NCBI GenBank assembly: GCA_030035585.1
Contig: CM057481.1
Span: forward strand, 57,669,128-57,733,127
From: Dugong dugon
Lineage: Eukaryota; Chordata; Mammalia; Sirenia; Dugongidae
Reading direction: 5' to 3'
Length of the DNA: 64,000 nt
Shown here: in pieces, positions 45,366-54,972 of the stretch
Layout of the letters: every line of letters starts with the position of its first letter
Position numbering within the stretch: the stretch's first letter is position 1
Notes under the pieces: generated by a model
What the model was told of the DNA's origin: nothing
Seen by the model: the letters and a program-made list of their open reading frames with translations, nothing else
Databases searched by the model: none
Program-made: the position numbers and the translations under genes

Positions 45366-46150
45366 GAATGACAACTTTGGGGTCAGAATATTTCAGTATG
45401 GTCACTTCATTACCTTGCATGTGTTCTAGGTGAGATGCCCCACTTGTGGCGAAAGCCTGGCCTTACAATGGATCAAAAGTCACCACAGACTAAATCTAAT
45501 TTCATTTTCCATTATTCATCCCACTGAATTTTCCCCATTTTCTTGTGAATTTAGGATGGCAAGTAAGTATTCCATGTCTTACAAACTAATTGGTTTCCAA
45601 GTAATTATAATAGATAGATCCAGCTAAACAGGAGTTGCTGCCTGTGTCAATGCCTCCAGCTTCTTCATGAACTCTAATGCATACCATAGGGTCTCTTCAT
45701 GAAGCAATCAAACTATCCTTGGCTTCTGCTCAACATTTGATGTCTCCCTCTGCCTTTTCTTAAGCATTTTAAAGAGAAACATGCCCCAGTGAAATCATTA
45801 CCTGGTTCAATGGCTTTTGATTTGTATGTGCATGTGTCTTTGCATTCTGTATTTTTTTTCTTCCACAGCAGTTCCCCTGTTTTCTTTTCCTGCTTGTGGC
45901 CTATCCACTCTGTGGTCATAGATAACAGTTTTTTAAGCCATTGTAAATCAGTCTATCACTTAGTTTTTGACAGGAACAGGAAATCTCAGATTGTACTGTC
46001 ATAAATTGGGGATCAACTCAACATATATTTCTCTTTTTAACATTTAGGGGAAAATATTCCCAATATGAAACTTTAAGAAAACAGTCACTAAGATTTTAGT
46101 GTAAATTATTTGTTTCCTCTGGCCTTACTAGCTCTTTTAAAAGAGATTTA
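45366..46150. other. No feature recognised
   Basis: Unique-looking sequence up to the half-L1 target duplication. Confidence 0.4.
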
Positions 46151-46558
46151 AAAGAAGACCTTCAAACGTGGCGGAGTAGTTAGATGCTTCCTATATCCCT
46201 CTTACAACAAAGACCTGGTAAAACAAGTGATTTGATTCTATGTGAACATCTGGCAGCCCTGAACAAGGCAAGGTTAAGACATCCATCTGAGTCATACGGG
46301 AGAGGAAGTCCGTTTGGAAGAGATGAGGAGCGCTAGAGCCGCGGTGGCAAAACTGCAGAGACACAGCCACACCAGTCTGTGGTGAAGCAGGCAAACAGCT
46401 GTGCTGTGCGCGTGCTCGAGAAGCAGTTTCCACATTGAGAGAGATCCAGCAGCAGAGATTCTGCTTGGATACTCCGAACCAGTGAAGAGCAGCTCGCAAG
46501 AGGCTAGGAAAAGTATATGCGTGCACCCTTTCACGGAGATTTAAAAAAAAAAAAAAAG

Positions 46559-46762
46559 ACCCCTCTCCCTTTTACCTCCTACCTCTGCGCTCTGCACCAG
46601 ATTTGGGAAAAACCTCACTCCCTTTTACCTCCTACCTCCGCGGTCTGCACCAGATTTGGGAAAAACCTCTCTCCCTTTTATCTCCTCCGTCTGCTCTCTG
46701 CACCGGATTTGGGAAAAAACCTCTCTTCCTTTTACTGCTTCCCTCCCTGCTCTGCACCAGGA
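46559..46762 (+). repeat. 53-bp tandem units in the 5' region of the half-L1
   Basis: Nearly four units. Each has a pyrimidine half (CTCTCCCTTTTACCTCCTAC) and then CTGCACCAGATTTGGGAAAA. Unit starts fall near 46559, 46613, 46666 and 46720; the last unit stops at CTGCACCAGGAG. A 15-A run (46542-46556) sits just before. Tandem monomers in an L1-type 5' UTR often carry promoter activity, as in rodent L1s; that role is inferred here. Confidence 0.85.
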
Positions 46763-47687
46763 GTCCACTGGGCCGGAAGTAGATCCTAAAAGGCACCCTG
46801 ACCCACTCTCCTGGCCTTGGAGAGGGAACAAATAAGCTGCTGGCTCCCCTAAGCCAGGAACACAGGGTCAGCACAGCTCCTTTGCTGGCCACAGAAATCA
46901 GGGGTCCGCAGACTCTGAGTGCCTTACATCCCTGTAAAGACTTGTGGGGACCCATCTCAACAGTGTTAGCCCTCACTGCCACAGTACAACAGGATAAACA
47001 TCTTAAGTTTAACTTCAACTGCTTCAGCTGTGAACAGGCAGATTTGTGACCCTCGAAACAGCCCTGCCCCTCAAGTAGGCACTTTTATCGATCTGCAGCA
47101 GGGTCTTGAGGACTGGTGGTAGCTCCTAAAGCACCTAGTCACCTGCGACAGGAGTTCAAGAAAAAGTGGTGCCCTCGAGTCTTTGCAACCAACAGGGTGG
47201 GGTGCTCTTAGCCTGGCTGCAAAACTCACCTACCTATTCACCCTAGAGAATAGGGACATGGTTTTCTTTCAGACTCTCAGGGGCAGCCGTCAGCCCCCTG
47301 CCCGGCTGAGTGCGTGATCCCTTACCACAGCCAGAGTCCAGTGCCTGCACCAATCACCCATGCCTCTCTAGGACTGGGGGTGAGAGCCTGCATCACACAC
47401 TTGGTGACTTGACTGCCTGCATACCTGAGCTGATCCCATATAGGAAAATTTAATGGACTCCGGTGTGCACATACTTAGTTACAGCGCTAACTACCTGGTG
47501 ACAGGACATTAGAAATCAAAAGGTGTCAAAAATCAAACCAGTGCACACAAGCAGCCTATTTGGGAATATCAAAACAAAACAAAATAAGAAGCTAGGTCTC
47601 ACTAAGCAAACACAAAATAAAATTATAATAAATTATTGATGGCTCATAGACAACAGTCACATATCAAGTCACATAAAGAGGCAGTCC

Positions 47688-48659
47688 ATGATGGCTTCAG
47701 CAAGCTCCCAAAATAAAGAATAAATAAATTATCTGGAGGAAGAGAACTTTTTGGAATTACCAGAGACAGAATACAAGAGATTAATGTACAGAAGTCTTCT
47801 AGAAATAAGAAAGGAAATTCGACAGAATGCAGAAATAGCCAGGCAACATACAGATACAGTAGTAGCGGAACTTAAAAAAGTTATTCAAGAACATAATGCC
47901 AAATTTAATAGGCTGCAAGAATCCATAGAGAGACAGCAATCAGAAATCCGGAAGATTAACAATAAAATTTGAGAATTAGACAACTCAATAGAAAGTCATA
48001 GGAGCAGAATTGAGGCAGTAAAAGTTAGAATTAGTGACATTGAAGATAAAGCTCTTGATGCCAACTTATTTGAGGAAAAATCAGATAAAAGGATTAAAAA
48101 GAATGAAGAAACTCTGAGTCATGTGGGACTCTATCAAGAGAAATAACCTATGAGTGATTGGAGTACCAGCACAGGGGGGGATAACAGAAAATACAGAGAA
48201 AATTGTTGAAGATTTGTTGACAGAAAACTTCCCTGATATCATGAAAGATGAGAAGATATCTATCCAAGATGCTCATCGAACCCCACATAAGGTAGATCCC
48301 AAAAGAAAGTCACCAAGCCATATTATAATCAAACTTAACCAAAACCAAAGAAAGAGAGAATTTTAAGAGCAGCTAGGGTTAAAAGAAAAGTCATCTACAA
48401 AGGAGAGTCAATTAAAATAAGCTCAGACTACTCAGCAGAAACCATGCAGGCTAGAAGGCAATGGGATGACATATTTAAAGCCTTGAAGGAAAATAACTGT
48501 CAGCCAAGAATTATATATCCAGCAAAACTGTCTCTCAAATATGATGGCGAAATTAGGGCATTTCCAGATAAACAGAAGTTCAGGGAATTTGCAAAAACCA
48601 AACCAAAATTACAAGAAATACTAAAGGGAGTCCTACGATTAATCAATAATACCAGCTAA
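47688..48659 (+). pseudogene. L1/HAL1 ORF1p remnant
   Basis: RNA-binding chaperone ORF1p, about 323 codons from ATG 47688 (or the adjacent ATG 47691) to TAA 48657. The N-terminal half is a coiled coil (LLEIRKEIRQNAEIARQ, LQESIERQQSEIRKI). The RRM segment follows at about 48125-48440 (WDSIKRNNL, then VIGVPAQGG, DAHRTPHKVDPKRKSPSHII). The C-terminal domain is at 48444-48659 (MQARRQWDDIFKALKENN, RIIYPAKLSLKYDGEI, AFPDKQKFREFAKTKP). It is not functional: stops at 47721, about 47970 and 48150, with one frameshift just before 48125 and a compensating one between 48366 and 48444. Confidence 0.88.
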
Positions 48660-48983
48660 CAACGCAAGACTAGAACACAGGACAGAGCAACCAGATATTG
48701 ACTCAGATACGGAAACCGAAATTACATCAAAGCTAAAAACATTGAATATAGGGAAACGTATCAATATGTAAAAAAAAAAAAAAAAAAAAGATAATATTAA
48801 AACAAAAAAAGAGAGACTTAAAAAATAGAGACATTGATCTTCTATATGGAGGGGAAGTTGAGGCGATGTAAAGTAATAAAAGACTGGTATAAACTTAGAA
48901 AATTAGGGGTAAATATTAAGGTAACCATAAAGGAATCTAACAATCCTACAAATCAAAATAAAAAAATTGAAAGAAGACCTTCA

Positions 48984-49556
48984 TGGCCTAAAGAAGTATA
49001 ATTTTTTATTAATGTTATGATTCATGGGCTCAGCTACATTTCTCAGAGTCAGAGGCAGACGTTGGATAGTCTGATATATAGTTTGGATGCCAACTTCTTT
49101 TGCTCCTAATAAATAAGCAAAAATGCATTTTCTCAAAGGTAAACTGAAAGGAGTAGAAAATTTGTATCAGAGAAGACCAGGATGACCCCTGACCTGGTGT
49201 TCTAACTCGGGTGTGGTAAAGGAGTATCTCTTCAGGAAATTAAAGACACATGATTTAAAACTGTTTTAATTTGTTCTGCTAAACAGGCTATAAGTAGAAA
49301 ATCAATTCCTTTGTAAATTTAGCTGATTTCAGTAGAATGCCCACTTCATTTCATGATAGTATTGAGTTAGCAGCCTCAGGCACTGGGCTTAGTACAATGC
49401 CTGACATATAGTGAGTGTTACTCTTACAGGATAACTGGCTTAATCACACTTTTGCAATATCAAGAGCGTAGCAACCTCGAAGGCTCTCTTGAGTGTTGTG
49501 TCACAGTATCCTGTCCTTGGCATTGGTATATAAATTTTTTTATTTTTTAATCCATG
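48984..49556. other. No feature recognised
   Basis: Unique-looking AT-rich sequence flanking the half-L1. Confidence 0.4.
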
Positions 49557-49570
49557 CCTAGGCATAGAAG

Positions 49571-49734
49571 GGAGCCCTGGTGGCACACTGGTTAAGAGCT
49601 TGGCTGCTAACCGAAAGGTCAGCAGTTCAAATCCACCAGCCACTCCTTGGAAATCCTGCGGGGCAGTTCTACTCTGTCCTGTAGGGTCTCTGTGATTCGA
49701 AATCGACTCAATGACAGCGTGTAGGTTTGTTGTG
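49571..49734 (+). mobile_element. AfroSINE
   Basis: Well preserved sense copy (GGAGCCCTGGTGGCACACTG, GAAAGGTCAGCAGTTCAAAT, CGAAATCGACTCAATGACAG), bounded by TAGGCATAGAAG (49559-49570) and TAGGTATAGAAG (49735-49746). A run of 16 C follows at 49866-49881. Confidence 0.95.
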
Positions 49735-50078
49735 TAGGTATAGAAGACACACAGCTTTTTTAAAAGGATACAAAGTCAGGTGGGTTACTAGTATTGAACA
49801 CATTCATAAGATTCACTTGTGTCTTTATTCGTTACTAGATCTCTTGGAGGGCAAGTGCCCTCTCACCCCCCCCCCCCCCCCGCTCTTTATTATTCCTGAC
49901 TCGCAGCATAGGTCCAGGCCATTTGCGCCTATTCTGTAAGGAACAGTTAAAGGCAGATGATGCCTTGCCTCCACAGACGTGACAGTGAACCAGGATGATG
50001 GAGGCTCCAGAAGGAGAGATCTGAACAGGAGAGGAGATGACCAGCTGTAAGCAGGGCTCGGGGTCTTCAAATTTGAGA

Positions 50079-50262
50079 GCTTAACCCACCTGCATGAAGA
50101 TTGGTGGTTCGAATCCACCAACAGCTCCACAGAAGAAAGGCCTAGTGATCTGCTTCCATAAAGATGACAGCCAAGAAAACCCTGGGGAACAGTTCTGCTC
50201 TACAACACATGGGGTCACCATGAGTCAGAACTGACTTGACAACAACGGATTTGTTTTTTATT
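50079..50262 (+). mobile_element. AfroSINE, head truncated
   Basis: B-box region GATTGGTGGTTCGAATCCAC, middle AGGCCTAGTGATCTGCTTCC, end GACTTGACAACAACGGATTT. The A-box end is reduced to GAGAGCTTAACCCACC-like sequence. Confidence 0.85.
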
Positions 50263-50329
50263 GTTGACAGGGCCCCTTACTTTTCCATGGCTAGGAAAGA
50301 ATGGTCTTGTGGTTAGCTTTTGGCACTAA

Positions 50330-50657
50330 CTTATACCATGGACTGCCAGAAGAATGAACAAATCTGTCTTGGAAGAAGTACAGCCAGAATGCTCCTTAGA
50401 AGCGAGGATGGCAAGACTGTCTCACGTACTTTGGACAGGTTATCAGGAGGGACCAGTCCCTGGAGAAGGACATCATGCTTGGTAAAGTAGAGGGTCAGAG
50501 AAAAAGAGGAAGACTGTCAACAAGATGGATTGACATAGTGGCTGCAACAGTGGGTTCAAACATAGCAGCGATTGTGAGGATGGCGCAGGACGGGGCAATG
50601 TTTCATTCATAGGGTCATTATGAGTTGGAACCAGCTCATCTAACAACAACAACATAT
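50330..50657 (+). pseudogene. BovB/RTE 3' end
   Basis: Covers the last about 80 codons of the RT ORF (a CSLEARMARLS-like segment at 50393, RDQSLEKDIMLGKVEGQRKR at 50453, RWIDIVAATVGS at 50527) and the tail to CTAACAACAACAAC. It begins with ACTTATACCATGGACTGCCA. 5'-truncated. The last 30 bases are part of a 76-bp tandem duplication. Confidence 0.88.
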
Positions 50658-50778
50658 TTAGGTCAGAAAAAGGGAAAGTTGGGGATCCATGAGGGCTCTC
50701 TTGGAACCAGCTCATCTAACAACAACAACATATTTAGGTCAGAAAAAGGGAAAGTTGGGGATCCATGAGGGCTCTCTT
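50627..50778. repeat. Perfect 76-bp tandem duplication
   Basis: The unit from GGAACCAGCTCATCTAACAA to CATGAGGGCTCTCTT occurs at 50627-50702 and again, without a difference, at 50703-50778. It spans the RTE 3' end and 46 bases of flanking DNA, so it arose after the RTE insertion. The two preceding T bases also repeat. Confidence 0.95.
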
Positions 50779-51029
50779 CATTGTTGCCAGCACTGTCACG
50801 TGGAGTCAGAAGTCACCTTACTGCTTATCAAAGCAGTTCAGTGTAGCTGTTAAAGCTTTTGTGGTCATGCAAACTTATGTTCACATACTTGCAAGCAACT
50901 TTACCTCTCCAATTATTTTGTCTCCAAAAATAGTGCTAATCAATCATACCTCATCGGAGTTTGATAAAGACTGGGTAACTTATTTTTCAATAAATAGTGC
51001 CTAGAAATAATAGCTAATAGTTACCAAGT

Positions 51030-51205
51030 AGTTAACCATTTGTTAGCTACTGGGCTTAGTGCTTTGCTTGAATTATCTCACTTAATCCTGACCTCAGCCC
51101 TGTGAGGTAGGTACTATTATCCTCATTCTACAGATGAAGAAGTTGAGGCTCAGAGAAGTAATCCACACAGCTAGTAACTTATGGAAGCAGTATTTTTGTC
51201 TCAGA
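51030..51205 (-). mobile_element. MIR SINE, antisense
   Basis: AATTATCTCACTTAATCCTG, CTGTGAGGTAGGTACTATTA, CTCATTCTACAGATGAAGAA, GTTGAGGCTCAGAGAAGTAA. Confidence 0.85.
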
Positions 51206-52634
51206 GATCAGAAGCAGAGGATAGAATTTTACAGCTCCTCAAAGTCAGGATCATGCGTTATTTACTTTGTATCTTACTTCGTCTTTAAGACCCAGGACAC
51301 CAAATAGTATTTCGTTGCATGTTGGATGAAGCCCCTCAAAATATAAGAACTAAAAAAGAACTGTCAGCCAGTTATAGCCTCAACAATGGAATCTGCTACC
51401 TTGCAAAGGAAAAAGCTCCCTGTCTTTGAAAATGTTCAAGCTGAGGCTGCCTGACCTCTAAGATCCTGTCCAGCTCTAAGATTGGTGGTTTATTAAACTC
51501 CTCGGCATGTCCGCATTATGTAACGTGCCTCTCTGTTGGTGGAGAGGAGAAAGAGTACACTTTCTTGGGTTATGTGTTAAATTGTTCAGCTTTCACTCTT
51601 ACAAGGTAAAAGCTCCTGCTTAGGATCATTGTCTAAGCTTTACTAAAGAACTGGATTTTCGTTTTTACTCCTATTTTTAGTTTTGAGAAACTAGCTCAAT
51701 TCTTTATTATGAAGTATTGTAAGCATCATGTAGCACCATAATTAAGAAATGTATTATATAATATGAATGTAGTGCTAGGTGAATTTACATGAATTATTCC
51801 ATGTTTGAGAAGGAAACATTTGGTACTTGTTCTGAATAAGATTGTTTAAGGGGAAGAAATTGCAAATGTACAGTTCCTCCATCCCTTTTCAAAAAAGTCC
51901 TTGGCATTGTCTGGGCAGCCAGCAGTGATGATTTGCCCTAAAAATAAGATAGATAACTGTGGCACTTTGTAGCTATTCTAGATCTTTAATTATTTCTAAT
52001 GTCATTGCCAAATGAGACATTTATGGAAAAGCTTACTTAAACTAAGTATCTTGAAAATTTATGCTTCCATTGGTGAAACATCAAGCATTATATGGTGGTG
52101 CTGCTTTCTTCTGTAAGACATTCTCTTTGCTTCTTTTTTCATGACTCATCCTTTCTTAACTCATCTTTCTTATCCTTTGAAACTTTCTCTTCAGAGAATC
52201 AAAAAAGCTTTCTTCATCGTTTTTTACGCCTCCAATTCACAAGAGCTTCACTTTTAAGTGGAAGAAATAATGTTGGTTTTTCTGCAGGGATTGATTATAA
52301 ATTCCTACTCCATGCTGAATTACACTGGCCTCTAGTGGATACCTGTCACAATTATGTTTCACATCCATTCTGCCTTAGCTTATTTGTTGTAACACTATAC
52401 CACATATTTTAAACATTTTCTAGAATCTGTATTAAGTAGCATAACCAGAATTGTTGGGGCTTTGCAGTAGATTTCATCATGAAATTGATTAAACTTTTAG
52501 TTTAGGAAAAGAAAGTAGTCCTATACTTATAAATGTGCTTAACAAATTTAGATTCTTTCCTGTAATATTTAAAATGGAATTATGGTGTTAATTCTACAGT
52601 ACTTCTTATTTAACACATGCTGTACTTAAGGCAT
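51206..52634. other. No firm feature
   Basis: 1.4 kb of mostly unique sequence. The stretch 51440-51490 (GAGGCTGCCTGACCTCTAAG) resembles an ancient interspersed repeat but is not assignable. The 106-codon ORF at 52092 has no family signature. Confidence 0.4.
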
Positions 52635-52649
52635 ATGTAACATCTTTTT

Positions 52650-52747
52650 TTTCTTTTTAATTTTATTGTGCTTTAGGTGAAAGTTTACGGCACAAATTAG
52701 TTTCTCATTCAAAAATTTATACACATTGTTCTGTGACATTGGTTGCA
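52650..52747 (-). mobile_element. Short L1 3' end, antisense
   Basis: TTATTGTGCTTTAGGTGAAA, GTTTACGGCACAAATTAGTT and GTGACATTGGTTGCA are the reverse of the L1 3' end seen at 14.1 and 58.0 kb. Target duplication ATGTAACATCTTTTT (52635-52649) / ATGTAACACCTTTTT (52748-52762), 14 of 15 identical. Confidence 0.9.
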
Positions 52748-52841
52748 ATGTAACACCTTTTTAAAAAACAGCCCAACTCTTTTCAGAGAAATAAAACATT
52801 AACATGATAACAAATTCTGTAATATTTCCTATAACATGTTG

Positions 52842-53046
52842 TTGTTGTTAGATGCAGTTGAGTCAATTCCGATTCATGGTGACCCCACATACACAGAGTA
52901 GAACTACTCCATAGGGTTTCCAAGGCCCTGACGTTTTCGAAGTAATTCGCCAGGCCTGTCTCCTGAGGCACCTCTGAGTGGGTTCGATCCTCCAGTCTTT
53001 CAGCTAGTAGTCGAACACTTAACTGTTTGGGCCACCCAAAGACTCC
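52842..53046 (-). mobile_element. AfroSINE, longer-middle subfamily (first of a pair)
   Basis: AGTTGAGTCAATTCCGATTC, AATTCGCCAGGCCTGTCTCC, GAGGCACCTCTGAGTGGGTT, head CACTTAACTGTTTGGGCCAC. Confidence 0.93.
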
Positions 53047-53055
53047 TTTCCTGTA

Positions 53056-53206
53056 CGTACTCATTGCCATCTAGTTGATTGCTACTTATAACAACCCTAT
53101 AGGACAGAGTAGTACTTCCCCCATAGGGTTTCCAAGGAGTGTCTGGTGGATTTGAACTGCCTACCTTTTGGTTAGCAGCTCTAAACCACTGTGCCACCAG
53201 GGCTCC
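53056..53206 (-). mobile_element. AfroSINE (second of a pair)
   Basis: ACTCATTGCCATCTAGTTGA, GTTTCCAAGGAGTGTCTGGT, head AAACCACTGTGCCACCAGGG. Imperfect duplication TTTCCTGTACGTA / CTTCCCATACATA at its ends. Confidence 0.93.
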
Positions 53207-53584
53207 TTCCCATACATAGATGTCATTTGAAAAAAAAAAAAAAAAAAAGAATGTTAACATTTTCCAAAGCCACATCATTATAATGGAATTTTTCCACATA
53301 TAAAATTTAAGAAAATCATTTTATTACAATGTACAAATTGACATCACTTATTAGCACTTGCAGTTTAATATATCTCAGTATAACAAAGGATTAAATTCTC
53401 AATTCTAATAGTAGTCAATAAGTAGTAAAGTATATCCATGCTTACTCGACAATTGGCCGTAAATTAAAGTGTTAAATACATCTTATTGAAAGAACTCGAT
53501 TTCATCATGTTTTTAATAAAGCTACTTAAACCCTTAAAGAACTCTACTTCAGCCTACCAACGAACCAACAATTCAACCTGTAAT
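53207..53584. other. No feature recognised
   Basis: AT-rich. An 18-A run at 53231-53248. Confidence 0.4.
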
Positions 53585-53991
53585 TATTCGATAAATGACA
53601 CTTGTGTTTTATTTATATCATGGTTCTGCCTTAGGTCTCTCATGAGGTTGCAATCAAGAAGTCAGCTAGGTTTGCTGTCACCTGAAGACTTCACTCGGGC
53701 TGGGGGATTTGCTTTCAAGATGATTCGTTCACTTGACTGTTAGCAAAGGGCTCGGTTCCTAGATGGAACTCTCCATAGGACTGCTTAAGCATCCTTATAA
53801 CATGGCCATTGGCTTTCCCAGAGTGAAAGACACAAGAGAGAACAAAGGAAGCCACAATGCCTTTTATAAACTAGTCTCAGACTAGTCACTTCTACCATAT
53901 TTTATTCATTAGAAGCAAATCACTAAGTCCAGCCCATACTTAAGAGGAGGAGAATTGAGCTCCATATCTTAAAGGGAGAAGGATTAAAGGA
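53585..53991 (-). mobile_element. MLT1-class LTR, antisense
   Basis: GTCTCTCATGAGGTTGCAAT, CTGTCACCTGAAGACTTCAC, TCTCCATAGGACTGCTTAAG, GAAGCCACAATGCCTTTTAT, CATTAGAAGCAAATCACTAA. The 5' end is approximate. Confidence 0.78.
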
Positions 53992-54142
53992 GTTTTGGAT
54001 CCATTTTAAAACCATCCTTCATGGGAGGATTTGTCCTAAGTCTAAAGAACATATTGGATTTGGATGTATGGAAGGGACATTTCAGGTTATGCCAAGGACC
54101 AGTAAGGTGACTGAAGGTGTTATAATGAAAGAGTTTAGGGCT

Positions 54143-54385
54143 AGCTGTATGGCATAGTAGCTCTGGAGCCAGGCTGGTGTCTACTACTGACCAGATGTGT
54201 GACCTTGGGGAAGTCATTATCTCTGTGCTATGTGCCATTTGTAAAATAGGGAAAAAAATCATTTACCTATAGGGTTGTAATGAGATATAACTAACTTAAT
54301 ATATAAAAATGCTTATGAAAGTGCCTGGCATGTAACAAGGGATCTATAAGTGTTAACTACTACTTTTAGTATTAGTATTATTGTT
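54143..54385 (+). mobile_element. MIR SINE
   Basis: TAGCTCTGGAGCCAGGCTGG, GACCAGATGTGTGACCTTGG, TTTGTAAAATAGGGAAAAAA, AGTGCCTGGCATGTAACAAG. Nearly full length. Confidence 0.88.
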
Positions 54386-54686
54386 ACCATGTGTGGATTC
54401 ATGTTCTGTAACTCTTCAGTTCTCTCTTTTCCAGCCTAAGAATTCCTTCTTGGATCCCCTCTTCAAACTCATGTTTTTCTCCTTTTATACTTCTGTTCTG
54501 TGTCCCTTTATTCAAACATGCAACAGTTTTCCACCAAGAATATTTCATTACCTGCAAATATTGTCAAATCCCTTAGAGGAGAGAATGGCAAGCATACTGC
54601 TTGGGAAGGCACCTTCAGGATGGTGATACATCTGGCTAGTGTGGAAGCTAGAAGTATAAAGTACTGATGATGGATGTGGCTCATCC

Positions 54687-54753
54687 ATCAGGATTTTTAA
54701 AAACACTGAGATATATTTTGTTTAGTAAACTCAGTGTTTTTAAAAATCCTGAT
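54687..54753. repeat. Perfect 24-bp inverted repeat with 19-nt loop
   Basis: The left arm 54687-54710 (ATCAGGATTTTTAAAAACAC then TGAG) and right arm 54730-54753 (CTCAGTGTTTTTAAAAATCC then TGAT) are exact reverse complements around ATATATTTTGTTTAGTAAA. It would fold into a 67-nt hairpin of precursor-microRNA size. It could also be a remnant of a small palindromic DNA transposon; no target duplication was identified. Confidence 0.92.
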
Positions 54754-54972
54754 TGCTTTTGAAAAATGGAAATGTCTGGGCACTTTAGGCCCACATTCCA
54801 TGGCAACAACTGGATGGATTATGTGGGAACAGTCCCCTTGGAAAAAAGCATGTTCTCTCCAGTCTTTCCAGTATGTCAGGGTGTTTTATGTAGTCTTAAT
54901 CCAGGCCCTCTTTACACATTTACTCACCTTCCTGGTCCTGGAGGGCATTGGGTTTGCAACTCCACTCTCCAG

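Larger units (their letters stand above)
46165..48969 (+). mobile_element. Complete half-L1 (HAL1-like) insertion without ORF2
   Basis: A 2.8-kb element bounded by an exact 14-bp duplication AAAGAAGACCTTCA at 46151-46164 and 48970-48983. It starts ACGTGGCGGAGTAG, close to the YY1-type start of L1 5' UTRs (ATGGCGGAGTAG). A 1.5-kb 5' region contains 53-bp tandem units. A decayed ORF1 occupies 47688-48659, followed by about 310 bases of 3' sequence with AATAAA at 48875 and 48957 and an A-rich end. No ORF2 sequence is present between ORF1 and the right target duplication. Because both duplications are intact, the lack of ORF2 existed at insertion. This is the HAL1 architecture, but an internally deleted L1 moved in trans is also possible. 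Confidence 0.82.

Noticed and set aside
46191-47018. Several minus-strand ORFs of 68-128 codons
   Set aside because: They follow the 53-bp tandem units and GC-richer 5' region of the half-L1. Proline/arginine-rich chance frames are expected there.
48984-54962. Idea that the 46-49 kb half-L1 and the 55-58 kb L1 are two halves of one split L1
   Set aside because: Each has its own exact target duplication (14 bp and 10 bp), and old MIR and MLT1 copies lie between them, so they are separate insertions.
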